Shown one piece after another: positions 15,768 through 23,656 of a stretch of 31,015 nt of DNA. How positions within the stretch are numbered: the first letter of the stretch is position 1; each line of letters starts with the position of its first letter. A program made the position numbers and the translations under genes. This stretch comes from a virus, in the IMG/VR virus record IMGVR_UViG_3300001589_000088, positions 1 to 31,015 of that record; one strand, 5' to 3'. The notes under the pieces are model-generated. The model saw only the letters and a list, made by a program, of their open reading frames with translations, was not told where the DNA came from and ran no database searches.

Positions 15768-16769
15768 ATGGCAAATGTAGCAAATGATAGTATCGCAGCA
15801 GCTTATGGTGGGGCGAACTTAAACGAAATATTTTACGAGCCTGTATTCAGAAGTGAAGATTTAATGCGTAACTACAGGGTAATACCTAATGTTAAGCATA
15901 AAATGAATGTTTACACTGCAGCAGCTTTAACTAAAATTGTTGAGTCTTACTCAGCTTGTAGTGCATCAAGTGGTGCTACTCAGTTCAATATTGATGATAA
16001 GGTAATTACAGCAGGAAGATGTAGAGTTGCTTTAGAGCAATGTACTGATGAGTTTTTCGGAACTTTTATTGAGGAGTCTTACAGAAACGGAGCTGATGTA
16101 ATGAATATTGAGGGAACTCAATTAGCAGATGCAATCGTTGATAGAGCAGTAAAAGGTATAGCTCAAGATGTAGTAAGATTAGCTTGGGGTGGTGATGTAG
16201 CTGGAGCAGTAGCAGGATATACAGCATTTGATGGATGGATGGAATTAATGAAAGCAGAAACTGTAATAGAAAGTGCAGCAGCAGCAACGGGAGTTCCAAC
16301 AGCAGCAGAAGCATTAACTATGATTACAGCAATTTATGATGGCGCACCTGCAGCATTACAGCAAGTACCACCATCAGAGAAGAAAATGTTTGTAACACCT
16401 AGAGTATATAACGCTTACTTACAAAGTCTTGAAGGTACTGGTTCTGACTTAGCATTGGTTAATAGAGTAGATTCTTCACCTAGAGTTTCTTTTAGAGGTG
16501 TTGAATTAGTAGCAATGTATGAGTGGGTTACTATTGTAACAGACACTAATCCAGATGTATTCCAAAGTGCAGCAGGAGCTAACAATACTGAAGGAATGTG
16601 TTACTGTGCAATTGATAACTTAATTATCGGTTCTGATGTAACTGACCCACAAGGTTCATTCAAAGTATTTTATGATGATTTAGAAGAAAAAATGTTCTTC
16701 AGAGGTTACTTCAAGTTAGGGGTACAGTACTTGTACTCTTCTCTTGTTCAGTGGGGACTTTTAGTATAA
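15768..16769 (+). CDS. Major capsid protein, HK97-fold candidate
   Basis: A 333-residue protein directly after the protease-scaffold gene, the usual place and size for a major head protein. The composition is Ala/Val/Gly-rich with few charged runs, and it ends with MFFRGYFKLGVQYLYSSLVQWGLLV-type beta-rich residues (split here). Residues 25-50 contain the N-arm-like MRNYRVIPNVKHKMNV. It begins with an A-rich leader typical of strongly expressed genes in this window. A strong terminator-like hairpin follows at 16785. I do not see a recognisable HK97 motif, so the fold is inferred from context. Confidence 0.8.
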   Translation: MANVANDSIAAAYGGANLNEIFYEPVFRSEDLMRNYRVIPNVKHKMNVYTAAALTKIVESYSACSASSGATQFNIDDKVITAGRCRVALEQCTDEFFGTFIEESYRNGADVMNIEGTQLADAIVDRAVKGIAQDVVRLAWGGDVAGAVAGYTAFDGWMELMKAETVIESAAAATGVPTAAEALTMITAIYDGAPAALQQVPPSEKKMFVTPRVYNAYLQSLEGTGSDLALVNRVDSSPRVSFRGVELVAMYEWVTIVTDTNPDVFQSAAGANNTEGMCYCAIDNLIIGSDVTDPQGSFKVFYDDLEEKMFFRGYFKLGVQYLYSSLVQWGLLV

Positions 16770-16784
16770 TAATAATGTAATAAT

Positions 16785-16820
16785 AGAGGGGAGGTTTATC
16801 CTCCTCTCTTAATTACTTTT
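16785..16820 (+). terminator. Hairpin terminator after the capsid gene
   Basis: A 10-bp stem (AGAGGGGAGG at 16785-16794 with CCTCCTCTCT at 16800-16809, one G-U pair) has a 5-nt loop and is followed by T-rich sequence (TTAATTACTTTT). It probably reduces transcription past the capsid gene, which would raise the ratio of capsid to downstream products. Confidence 0.7.
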
Positions 16821-16845
16821 AATAATCAAATAAAATAATAAAAAA

Positions 16846-17424
16846 ATGGCAATAGATACAGGTATAGGGGTTGTATGTGCGAACTTACAATCAACAGGTG
16901 GTATAAAACAAATACTTTTAAGAAGTTGGGAAACTGCTGATGTTATTACTTATGGTAATGCTGCAGGTGAGTGGGATATTGATAATATTCAGTCAGGTGG
17001 TGATGCTGCTTGGTTTGTTTATGAGTTCAAAAACGAAACTCCTGCATTAACAATAAATGGAACGAAAGAAAATGGTTCAACTGCATTTGAATGTGGTTTA
17101 TCATTTATGATTCCTCAATTAGAAAGTGCTACTTTTCACGCAATGCAAGAAACTCTTGATCAATGTATGATGGGTATAGCGATTGATACTAATGATAACG
17201 CTTGGGTTCTTGGTGTTAGTGCTAAGTATGCAAATGAGGATGTAGCTGCAAAAAGTCAGACTTTCTTAAATATGTCTACTATAGAGGGTGGTACAGGAGC
17301 AGCTTTTTCTGATGAAAGTGGAATTACTGTAAGCTTAATGGCTAGACAGTTTGAGTTACCTAGAAAGTATATTGGTACGATTACTGTTAATACTTCAGCA
17401 TTAACTGCAACAACAGGAGCATAA
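16846..17424 (+). CDS. Putative major tail tube protein
   Basis: A 192-residue protein with a beta-rich, Gly/Thr-rich composition. The central part (residues 65-125: NETPALTINGTKEN, then FECGLSFMIPQLESATFHAM, then AIDTNDNAWVLG) is a pattern I associate with tail tube or virion-surface proteins of phages of Bacteroidota. The start is preceded by an A-rich leader like that of the capsid gene, which suggests high expression. It could alternatively be a capsid decoration protein, given its place just after the capsid gene. The call is by pattern and position. Confidence 0.45.
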   Translation: MAIDTGIGVVCANLQSTGGIKQILLRSWETADVITYGNAAGEWDIDNIQSGGDAAWFVYEFKNETPALTINGTKENGSTAFECGLSFMIPQLESATFHAMQETLDQCMMGIAIDTNDNAWVLGVSAKYANEDVAAKSQTFLNMSTIEGGTGAAFSDESGITVSLMARQFELPRKYIGTITVNTSALTATTGA

Positions 17425-17560
17425 TAATTAAAGATATATTTTTAGGTTGAACTTGTTTCGTAAAAAGTTTATAACATTTCCCTATTAATATCTTTCTAAT
17501 AATATGTGTGATTGTGGTAAAAATATTGTAGATTCACCACACTTAAAAATATATACAATT

Positions 17561-17779
17561 ATGGCAAAATATAAAGCAAAAAAAACATCTGGAAGAACTT
17601 ATAAAGATGGTTTTGTTATTAGGTGGGCAACAGCAACTCAAGAGGAGTTAGCATACGCTTATGAAGATTTGGGATTGAAAAAATTAGTAGAAAAATTATC
17701 AACTATAAAAACTGAAGATGAGCCAAAAAAAGAAAGTAAGAGGAACAGCAAAAACAAATCTTCAGACTCAAAAGAGTAA
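17561..17779 (+). CDS. Small basic protein before the portal gene
   Basis: A 72-residue protein from ATG 17561 (MAKYKAKKTS), with a conserved-looking core (YKDGFVIRWATATQEELAYAYEDLG) and a Lys/Ser-rich tail. An in-frame ATG at 17504 would add 19 residues including CDCGK; I cannot tell which start is used. The gene overlaps the portal gene by 62 bases. I do not recognise a function, but it could be a small head-tail joining component, as it lies between head genes. Confidence 0.55.
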   Translation: MAKYKAKKTSGRTYKDGFVIRWATATQEELAYAYEDLGLKKLVEKLSTIKTEDEPKKESKRNSKNKSSDSKE

Positions 17780-19046
17780 TACTTTTGAATTTGGAGTTTT
17801 TAATTTATCTGTACCTCAAAACATTGAAGAACCTCAAGACATCTCTAAAATTAGGACTAAGTTTATACCATTTGGCACTAACAACTTATTTCCTCAATAT
17901 TTAGCTGAGTTAAAGAGAAAAAGTAGCACTCATAGAAGTGTACTAGCTCAAAAGACAATCTTTACAAGTGGAGCTAAATTCGTTAGTAATAATGAAGATA
18001 TATTAGATTATATTAAAGATGTTAATGCTGATGGAGAGTCATTAAGAATGATTTTTAAAAAATTAGCAGATGACTATTATACATTCGGAAATGCTTACTT
18101 AGAGGGGGTTTTATATGATGGTGGGATGAATCTATACCATATAGATGCAACTACTGTTAGAATGTCTAAGAATAAGAAAGAAGCGTATGTGCATCCTGAT
18201 TGGGCTAAGTACAATACAATGAAGGAAGATTTGAATATAATTCCTATATATCCAGCAGTTAAGGGAAATAGATTTATACTTCAATTTAAAGATTATGAGC
18301 CTACATTCTCATTTTATGGATTGCCAGATTATGTTGCTGCATTAGAGCATATTGCTGTTGATTATGAGATTGGTAAGTGGAATCATACAAAATTTAAAAA
18401 TGGCTTCCAACCATCTGCTATCGTTGAGATTAGTGGGGATATGGGCGAAGAAGAAGCAAAGAAATTAGTACACGAAGCTCAGAAGAAGTTTGTTGGAGAG
18501 GGTAATAATGGTAAGATTATGTTTATCGTTAAGAATGGAGATACTTCTGCTGCTAATGTTTCTATTATAAAAGATGATCAAGAAGGTAGTTGGATAGATT
18601 TACAGAGAATAACTGACCAGAACATTGTAACTGCTCACAGATGGCAACCATCACTAAGTGGATTAGTTTCAAGTGGTAAGATGAATAACACAGGTAGTGA
18701 GATTAGAATTGCTTATGACTTAGCAATGACTACTGTAATTAAAGACACTTCTGATTTACTTTTAAATGGAATAAAGACTATTCTATATAAAGAATTAGGA
18801 TTCTTACCTCAAGATTTAATCATTCACTATGAGCCACCAATTAGTTTTGCTACTCAGATTGACCCATCTAAAATACTTACAATCAACGAGCAAAGAAGAT
18901 TATTAGATGAAGATTTACCAATGCTTGAAGAGGGAGATATGTTCTTAACTGATAGAGAGCAAATCATTGTAACTAGAGATGATGATGCAGATGGAGTTGG
19001 TGATGATAATGCAGGTGATTTAAGTGTAACTGAAAAAACTGAATAA
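17718..19046 (+). CDS. Portal protein
   Basis: A 442-residue portal candidate, forming the dodecameric ring through which DNA enters the head. Residues 55-140 contain HRSVLAQKTIFTSGAKF and KKLADDYYTFGNAYLEG, which resemble the N-terminal body of phage portals (the YYTFGNAYLE pattern is typical). The middle contains GLPDYVAALEHIAVDYEIGK, and the long helical segment near residues 285-345 is compatible with the portal wing and stem. The C-terminus is acidic. The gene lies after the capsid gene rather than between terminase and capsid, which is uncommon. Its start at 17718 is inside the preceding gene. Confidence 0.8.
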   Translation: MSQKKKVRGTAKTNLQTQKSNTFEFGVFNLSVPQNIEEPQDISKIRTKFIPFGTNNLFPQYLAELKRKSSTHRSVLAQKTIFTSGAKFVSNNEDILDYIKDVNADGESLRMIFKKLADDYYTFGNAYLEGVLYDGGMNLYHIDATTVRMSKNKKEAYVHPDWAKYNTMKEDLNIIPIYPAVKGNRFILQFKDYEPTFSFYGLPDYVAALEHIAVDYEIGKWNHTKFKNGFQPSAIVEISGDMGEEEAKKLVHEAQKKFVGEGNNGKIMFIVKNGDTSAANVSIIKDDQEGSWIDLQRITDQNIVTAHRWQPSLSGLVSSGKMNNTGSEIRIAYDLAMTTVIKDTSDLLLNGIKTILYKELGFLPQDLIIHYEPPISFATQIDPSKILTINEQRRLLDEDLPMLEEGDMFLTDREQIIVTRDDDADGVGDDNAGDLSVTEKTE

Positions 19047-19051
19047 TAACT

Positions 19052-19648
19052 ATGGCAAATGTAAATCAATATAAAACACTAGCAACAGCAGCAGAGGTTA
19101 TAAGTAATAGTTTTACTAATGCTAATACTGATCCTGCTTTAATATCAACCAATACTATATTACTTTCTGAGTTAGCACATTTAAAGACTGCTATTGGAAA
19201 GAAGTTTTATGAAGAGTTAAAGACACAGAACAATGTAGGTGATTTTCCTGCTGTAGGTGGTCTTACGCAAGCTAATCAAACTTTGATGGATGATTTCTTA
19301 ATTAGAACTCTATGTTGGTTTGCTAGATTTGAGGTTATTAATGAAGTTCAGAGTAATAGTAGTAGTATGGGGATTGTTCATAATATTGATGAGTTCTCTA
19401 CTATCATTGACCCTGCTGAGTTAAATGCTTATAAGCAAGACACTTATAGAAAGTCTGAGATATACTTGCAAGATATGTTAGAGTTTTTAAATGACTCTGA
19501 CAATAGTGCTGACTATCCTACATATACAGCTAACGCACCTTGTAATACAACTACTTATAAGAATCATGGAATTATAATGTATGATAGTATATATGCTAGA
19601 CCACGAAGAAATTACGATAGTTGGAAGAATTACTGTCCAGAATGTTAA
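19052..19648 (+). CDS. Head-tail connector protein
   Basis: A 198-residue protein starting five bases after the portal gene. Helical N-terminal and central parts (residues 1-130) are like head-tail adaptor proteins: helices with ISTNTILLSELAHLKTAIGK and TLCWFARFEVINEV. A more open C-terminal segment ends in YCPEC. In phages of this type the gene after the portal commonly encodes a connector that joins head and tail. Called from context and helical pattern, without a firm motif. Confidence 0.5.
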   Translation: MANVNQYKTLATAAEVISNSFTNANTDPALISTNTILLSELAHLKTAIGKKFYEELKTQNNVGDFPAVGGLTQANQTLMDDFLIRTLCWFARFEVINEVQSNSSSMGIVHNIDEFSTIIDPAELNAYKQDTYRKSEIYLQDMLEFLNDSDNSADYPTYTANAPCNTTTYKNHGIIMYDSIYARPRRNYDSWKNYCPEC

Positions 19649-19663
19649 AAAACATATAAATTA

Positions 19664-20305
19664 ATGGCTGCAAACGAACATAAGAACTTAACTGATATTA
19701 ATAGACATAATCCAAAAGGATTTGAAAATGCTACTAATAATACTACACTAACTAAGAGTGAAGGAACTTCTGCTACTGGAACTGATGGTAATTTAGTTTG
19801 GCAGAGTAAAGCATTAATGGGGGTCTCTAATTATAAGATGCAGGGTTTTTCTACAGGAGCTGCAAATTACCACTATGGAGAGGATATAGCAGACACTAAG
19901 TCGCCTTTTGAGATGGCTGTTGATTATGGAAATAGTGTTGTTGCTTCAGGTAGTTTAGTTCCTACCAATTTTTTCAGAATTGGTCAGGGTTGTATTATAC
20001 CAGAAATTGCTAAAGTTGTATCTATTAGCGGATGGCTTACATCTAACAATGAGACTGTAATTACTATTGCTATATGTAAAGTAACTCCTGTGGAGGATGT
20101 TTCAACTAATGTTACTCCTATAGTAATTGATGAAATAGCTGTAACTGGTCTAGGTAGTAATGCTAAACTAGCAAGAATAAATGAAACAACTATAACCACC
20201 TCCTCATTAGCAGCAGGAGATATTATATTTCCAATGATAAAAGAAACAGGTGGTACTGGTAGTTCAGTTTTTATTAATCTATCTGTTAAAACAACTACCT
20301 TTTAA
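19664..20305 (+). CDS. Virion or tail-fibre-type protein
   Basis: A 213-residue protein beginning NEHKNLTDINRHNPKGFENA, a start I have seen in virion proteins of phages of Bacteroidota. It is followed by a beta-rich, Thr/Ser-rich body. Residues 95-205 suggest a beta-sandwich with alternating hydrophobic strands. No enzyme motif is visible. The gene ends inside the first base of the next gene (TAATG overlap). A virion appendage or fibre-head role is the best guess, but it is inferred from composition. Confidence 0.45.
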   Translation: MAANEHKNLTDINRHNPKGFENATNNTTLTKSEGTSATGTDGNLVWQSKALMGVSNYKMQGFSTGAANYHYGEDIADTKSPFEMAVDYGNSVVASGSLVPTNFFRIGQGCIIPEIAKVVSISGWLTSNNETVITIAICKVTPVEDVSTNVTPIVIDEIAVTGLGSNAKLARINETTITTSSLAAGDIIFPMIKETGGTGSSVFINLSVKTTTF

Positions 20306-20538
20306 TGACTACTAAAGAAGAATTAATTTCAATGAAAAAAGACATTAACTCTATTAATGGAAAAATGAGTAATATAGAGGATAAATTAGATATGCTTACT
20401 GAAAAACTATTAAATCCTGATACAGGGGTTACTGCTAGAGTAAATAGAAACACAGCAATGAGAAAAATATTAGTAAAAGCTATGTGGGTTATATACAGCA
20501 TAACAATAGGTGCAATGATAACAGTATTTACAAGATAA
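20305..20538 (+). CDS. Coiled-coil membrane protein, XhlA-like
   Basis: A 77-residue protein with an N-terminal charged coiled-coil (about 1-38, with heptad spacing of Leu/Ile) and one C-terminal membrane segment (about 55-75, ILVKAMWVIYSITIGAMITVF). This layout is that of XhlA-type lysis-associated proteins, which sit at the inner membrane. The role here is inferred from architecture; it could be an extra holin-like or antiholin protein. It lies some 2.4 kb before the endolysin gene. Confidence 0.5.
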   Translation: MTTKEELISMKKDINSINGKMSNIEDKLDMLTEKLLNPDTGVTARVNRNTAMRKILVKAMWVIYSITIGAMITVFTR

Positions 20539-20563
20539 TAATAACAATAAAAAAAATAAAAAA

Positions 20564-20833
20564 ATGAGTACATTTGATACAGACAATACATTACTAATGA
20601 TGCAATTAGGTAAAGGTGGAGGGACAGAGGTTTTTACTACTGTTGCACAAACAGGTAAAACTTGGTTTTGCGTACACTTTCCTGTAGAGTCAGTTATATC
20701 TTCTATAGCTGCTGATGGGGTTACAGGCGAAGCTGCTCTTCAAACTACACTACCTGCTGGAAGCACGCTGTTTCTTAACATTACAGCAATTACACTTACT
20801 AGTGGTGTGGGAATTGGTTACAGAGATTTATAA
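20564..20833 (+). CDS. Small virion-associated protein
   Basis: An 89-residue protein rich in Thr, Ala and Gly, with repeated hydrophobic strands and no charged runs. It ends in TSGVGIGYRDL. The composition is like a small structural or decoration protein. It has an A-rich leader like those of the abundant structural genes. I do not recognise the family. Confidence 0.45.
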   Translation: MSTFDTDNTLLMMQLGKGGGTEVFTTVAQTGKTWFCVHFPVESVISSIAADGVTGEAALQTTLPAGSTLFLNITAITLTSGVGIGYRDL

Positions 20834-20840
20834 ATAAAAT

Positions 20841-21518
20841 ATGTTAAGTTTAAAACAAGGATTAAGTTTAAGTGCGAGGAAATCTTTAGGTGGATGGACT
20901 CCAACTGATGAAGCCACGTTAGAGGGATGGTATCAAAATAAAATTGGTATTACCTTAAATGGTTCTAATGTAAGTCAATGGGCTGACCAATCTACTAACA
21001 GTAGAGATATGGTTCAAAGTGATGACCCTGAGCAACCAGCATATAATTCAAGTACAGGTGCTTTAACTTTTGACAGTTCAAATAAAAGTAATTTACAAAC
21101 ATCTGGTCAGATAAGTGTATCAGGAGATTTTACTCTTGGAATTAGAATGAATCCTACTACAGCTAATGGAACATTCGTTGCTGATAATACAACAGCGAAT
21201 GAACTATTTAAAATATCTTCAGATTCTCAAATTACTATTAAAATAGATGGTGGTACAGCAGTTATAGGTTTAGACTCAGGTTCTTTTGGTGATGACTACA
21301 TTGTTTTGACTAGAGTTTCTAATGTCTTTACTTTATATAAGAATGGATCACCACAAAGCACTACTCAAACTTTATCAGGTACTATTGATATAGATGCAAT
21401 AGGTATTAGAGAAGAAAATAGAAATGGATTTAGTGGAACTATAGAAGAGGTGCAAATATATAGTAGTTCAAGTGATACCTTAACAAGCAATATTAACAGT
21501 AGACTATCATCATTATAG
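20841..21518 (+). CDS. LamG-like lectin protein
   Basis: A 225-residue protein whose residues 20-220 form a LamG/concanavalin-like domain: LEGWYQNKIGITLNGSN, SQWADQSTNSRDMV, a central strand series, and the closing FSGTIEEVQIYSSSSD. The motif WADQS is shared with the LamG-like part of the protein at 4030-5169. It probably binds surface glycans or proteins on the host and may be displayed on the virion. No signal peptide or membrane segment is visible, which fits a virion rather than a secreted protein. The start lies seven bases after the preceding gene. Confidence 0.65.
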   Translation: MLSLKQGLSLSARKSLGGWTPTDEATLEGWYQNKIGITLNGSNVSQWADQSTNSRDMVQSDDPEQPAYNSSTGALTFDSSNKSNLQTSGQISVSGDFTLGIRMNPTTANGTFVADNTTANELFKISSDSQITIKIDGGTAVIGLDSGSFGDDYIVLTRVSNVFTLYKNGSPQSTTQTLSGTIDIDAIGIREENRNGFSGTIEEVQIYSSSSDTLTSNINSRLSSL

Positions 21519-21552
21519 TATAATGATATATTAACATAAAAAATAAAAAGAC

Positions 21553-22020
21553 ATGGCAACAACAATAGTACCTTCAAATTTAATAGTATCAATAACAGAG
21601 TCTTATTCTCTAAATGGAGTTGATTATGGGAATACAATGGCTAAGACTTACCTTAATAATGACAGAGTTTCTCAGAGAGTAATGAGTATTGCAGGTAAAG
21701 GTTCAGAGAGTATAACTTGGACAAATATATTAGCATTATCAACATTAGATGGTCAAGGTCAGGTAGTTAAAGATAATTATCAATACTTTAGAATCACAAA
21801 TTTAGATAGTGTAAATACGCTTCACCTTAGAGTTTATAATGGTTCTGACTATTTAGCGTTTCAAGTTTCTCCTGCAAGCAGTAAATTATTTATGGATGCA
21901 GGTATTGACTCTCCAACAGGAGCAGGTACTGTAACTTTTGCAGATATTGAAGCGATAGCAGGTCAATCAAGCAGTGCAAGTGATGCTATTGATGTTGAAT
22001 TTATAATGGTTACTTCTTAA
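21553..22020 (+). CDS. Hypothetical virion protein
   Basis: A 155-residue protein with strands separated by short turns, and Ser/Thr/Asn-rich. The segment YFRITNLDSVNTLHLRV and the following lines suggest a beta-sandwich fold, like small virion-surface proteins. It sits between the LamG protein and a conserved phage protein. The role is not visible from the sequence. Confidence 0.45.
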   Translation: MATTIVPSNLIVSITESYSLNGVDYGNTMAKTYLNNDRVSQRVMSIAGKGSESITWTNILALSTLDGQGQVVKDNYQYFRITNLDSVNTLHLRVYNGSDYLAFQVSPASSKLFMDAGIDSPTGAGTVTFADIEAIAGQSSSASDAIDVEFIMVTS

Positions 22021-22021
22021 T

Positions 22022-22687
22022 ATGCCTTGCTACGAGTGCGAAGAAGGAAAGTGGAGGTTTGGTCAAACTGGCGATTGTCAGTATGATTCTAAATCAGAAT
22101 GTGAAACTGCTAATAAAGATTATTATGCAGAAGAAACTTATAATGACTATCCAGAAGCAGCAACTAATAATGCAAAGAGAGCTATAAAATATAAGAAAGA
22201 GAATGGTAGTGATTGTGGTACTATTGTAGGTTGGACAAGAGCAGGTCAATTAGCTAGAAGAGAAAAGCTATCAAGAGATACTATTGCTCGTATGGCTTCT
22301 TTTAAAAGGCATCAGCAACATAAAGATGTTCCCTATGATGAAGGTTGTGGTGGTATTATGTGGGATGCTTGGGGAGGTACATCAGGTGTAGAGTGGGCGA
22401 TAAAAAAATTAGAACAAATAGATAAAAAAAATATGGCTAAAAAAAAGAAGTATTATTCAGATGATAATCATGATCACCATTTTCATTTTACGAAAGAAAT
22501 GATGGAAGTCTTACATAGTGAGGGGGAATTAGAGGTTAAAGTTGAGGAAGATGATAAAGAGATGTTAATATTATTTACTTATGATATGCACGAATCAGAA
22601 GAATACAATCCAGATGATGAAGATGTTAAAGATGCTTTTCAAGATTATTTTGATGAAGTTATTAAAAACATTAAACATTCAAAGTAA
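22022..22687 (+). CDS. Conserved phage protein with Cys-rich N-terminus
   Basis: A 221-residue protein. Residues 1-35 (MPCYECEEGKWRFG onwards) contain four Cys in an arrangement like a small zinc finger. Residues 40-130 contain YPEAATNNAKRAIKYK, GWTRAGQLARREKLS and CGGIMWDAWGGTSGVEWA, a pattern I have seen in conserved proteins of many phages of Bacteroidota whose role is not known. Residues 143-155 are His/Asp-rich (DDNHDHHFHF). The C-terminal third is strongly acidic. It lies directly before the endolysin gene, one base apart, in the lysis operon. A structural, capsid-related or lysis-accessory role is possible. Confidence 0.6.
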   Translation: MPCYECEEGKWRFGQTGDCQYDSKSECETANKDYYAEETYNDYPEAATNNAKRAIKYKKENGSDCGTIVGWTRAGQLARREKLSRDTIARMASFKRHQQHKDVPYDEGCGGIMWDAWGGTSGVEWAIKKLEQIDKKNMAKKKKYYSDDNHDHHFHFTKEMMEVLHSEGELEVKVEEDDKEMLILFTYDMHESEEYNPDDEDVKDAFQDYFDEVIKNIKHSK

Positions 22688-22688
22688 A

Positions 22689-23042
22689 ATGGAATTAAAA
22701 CACTTTAACAAAAGTGAGTTTACTTGTAAGTGTGGATGTGGTGAAACTGTTATAAGTGATTATTTGCTTGAAATGCTAGATGAAGCGAGGAGCTTCGCTA
22801 AAACACCTTTTGTAATTAATAGTGGATATAGATGTAAGAATCATCCTGAATCAATTAAGAGTCCAACATCATCTCATATAAAGGGATTAGCAGTAGACAT
22901 TAAATGCACAAACAGTAAGAAGAGAGCAATCATTATAGATGCTTTAGGGTATGTAGGGTTTAAAAGATTTGGAATAGCAGATAGCTTTATACATACAGAC
23001 ATAGATGAGAAAAAATCAAATCCTGCGATTTGGTTATATTAA
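22689..23042 (+). CDS. M15-type peptidase endolysin
   Basis: A 117-residue peptidase of the M15A type (D-Ala-D-Ala carboxypeptidase-like), probably cutting the peptide cross-bridges in host peptidoglycan at lysis. The zinc ligands are visible: His63 in SSHIKGLAVD, Asp70 in the same motif, and His102 in FIHTDID. The conserved SGYRC precedes them (residues 45-49). No signal peptide is visible, so holin-mediated release is expected. The start is ATG 22689, one base after the preceding gene, and the small membrane proteins that follow support a lysis cassette. An upstream start would only extend it into the preceding gene. Confidence 0.85.
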   Translation: MELKHFNKSEFTCKCGCGETVISDYLLEMLDEARSFAKTPFVINSGYRCKNHPESIKSPTSSHIKGLAVDIKCTNSKKRAIIIDALGYVGFKRFGIADSFIHTDIDEKKSNPAIWLY

Positions 23043-23063
23043 TTAATTAATTAAATATATATT

Positions 23064-23225
23064 ATGAATTTTATTACAGAAAATTGGCTAGAATTATTAA
23101 TTGGAATAATGGCTTTTATTAAAGTTATTACTAACTTAACTCCAACAGAGAGAGATAACAAGATTTTTGGATGGTTAGACACTATGATTGATGCTATAGT
23201 TCCTAAATACAAAAATAAAAAATAA
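23064..23225 (+). CDS. Small membrane protein in the lysis cassette
   Basis: A 53-residue protein (MNFITENWLEL at the start) with one amphipathic or membrane helix at about residues 8-26 and a basic tail (YKNKK). It is directly after the endolysin and overlaps the next gene by one base (TAATG). The size, position and helix suggest a lysis-related small membrane protein, perhaps a holin or antiholin component. Confidence 0.6.
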   Translation: MNFITENWLELLIGIMAFIKVITNLTPTERDNKIFGWLDTMIDAIVPKYKNKK

Positions 23226-23503
23226 TGGTTACTAAATGGATAGGATCTATGCTAATGAAGGGTGGCATAAAACCAATAACAGAATTACTGAAAGCAGTAA
23301 AAGAGTTATTTACAGACACAAAAGGAAAGTGGAGTAGCAAAAGAACTATTAGTGGTGTGATAGTTTTATCTGCAAGTCTATATATTGAGAAGAATGGAAT
23401 TGACACTAATGCTTTGATATTAACAGGATTAGGAATACTTCCATTATGTTTCTCAGTATTTGAAAAAAATAATAAAAATAATGACTGTAGTTATACTAAA
23501 TAA
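23225..23503 (+). CDS. Two-helix holin candidate
   Basis: A 92-residue protein with a basic amphipathic N-terminal half (1-38) and two hydrophobic segments at about 40-54 (RTISGVIVLSASLYI) and 63-79 (ALILTGLGILPLCFSVF), joined by a short charged loop (EKNGID). The C-terminus is short and charged. This is the layout of a class II-type holin, which would open the inner membrane for the endolysin at 22689. The start is shared with the previous gene's stop (TAATG overlap). Function is inferred from topology and position. Confidence 0.6.
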   Translation: MVTKWIGSMLMKGGIKPITELLKAVKELFTDTKGKWSSKRTISGVIVLSASLYIEKNGIDTNALILTGLGILPLCFSVFEKNNKNNDCSYTK

Positions 23504-23504
23504 G

Positions 23505-23512
23505 TATCTTTG
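23505..23512 (+). promoter_or_regulatory. -7 element TATCTTTG before the double hairpin
   Basis: A perfect TAnnTTTG motif lies directly after the holin gene, and a transcript from it would start at about 23519, just before the hairpin at 23524. No TTG is seen 19 bp upstream, so the strength is uncertain. It could make a short non-coding RNA or the message of the gene at 23657. Confidence 0.35.
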
Positions 23513-23523
23513 CATTAAGATTT

Positions 23524-23550
23524 AGACAGGGTTGTGCCTGTCTTTGTTTC
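23524..23550 (+). terminator. Terminator after the lysis cassette
   Basis: A 7-bp stem (AGACAGG at 23524-23530 with CCTGTCT at 23537-23543) has a 6-nt loop and a T-rich tail (TTGTTTC). It is likely to end the late-operon transcript behind the holin gene. Confidence 0.65.
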
Positions 23551-23565
23551 ATTGTTTATAGTTTT

Positions 23566-23621
23566 CAAGAGTGGGATGTTCAAAAACATCTCACTCTTGT
23601 ATTATATAAGCCTTTTTTTTT
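23566..23621 (+). terminator. Long hairpin upstream of the phosphoesterase gene
   Basis: A 13-bp stem (CAAGAGTGGGATG at 23566-23578 with CATCTCACTCTTG at 23587-23599; one G-U pair) has an 8-nt loop. A tract of nine T residues follows at 23613-23621, 14 bases after the stem. It may be a second terminator or a structured leader. Two hairpins in a row over 80 bases are unusual. Confidence 0.55.
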
Positions 23622-23656
23622 GTATAATTGCTACCTAACAACCAATACTTTAAGCA

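Noticed and set aside
16066-16314. Leu-rich open frame on the - strand in the capsid gene
   Set aside because: Low-complexity antisense of an Ala-rich stretch; no start context.
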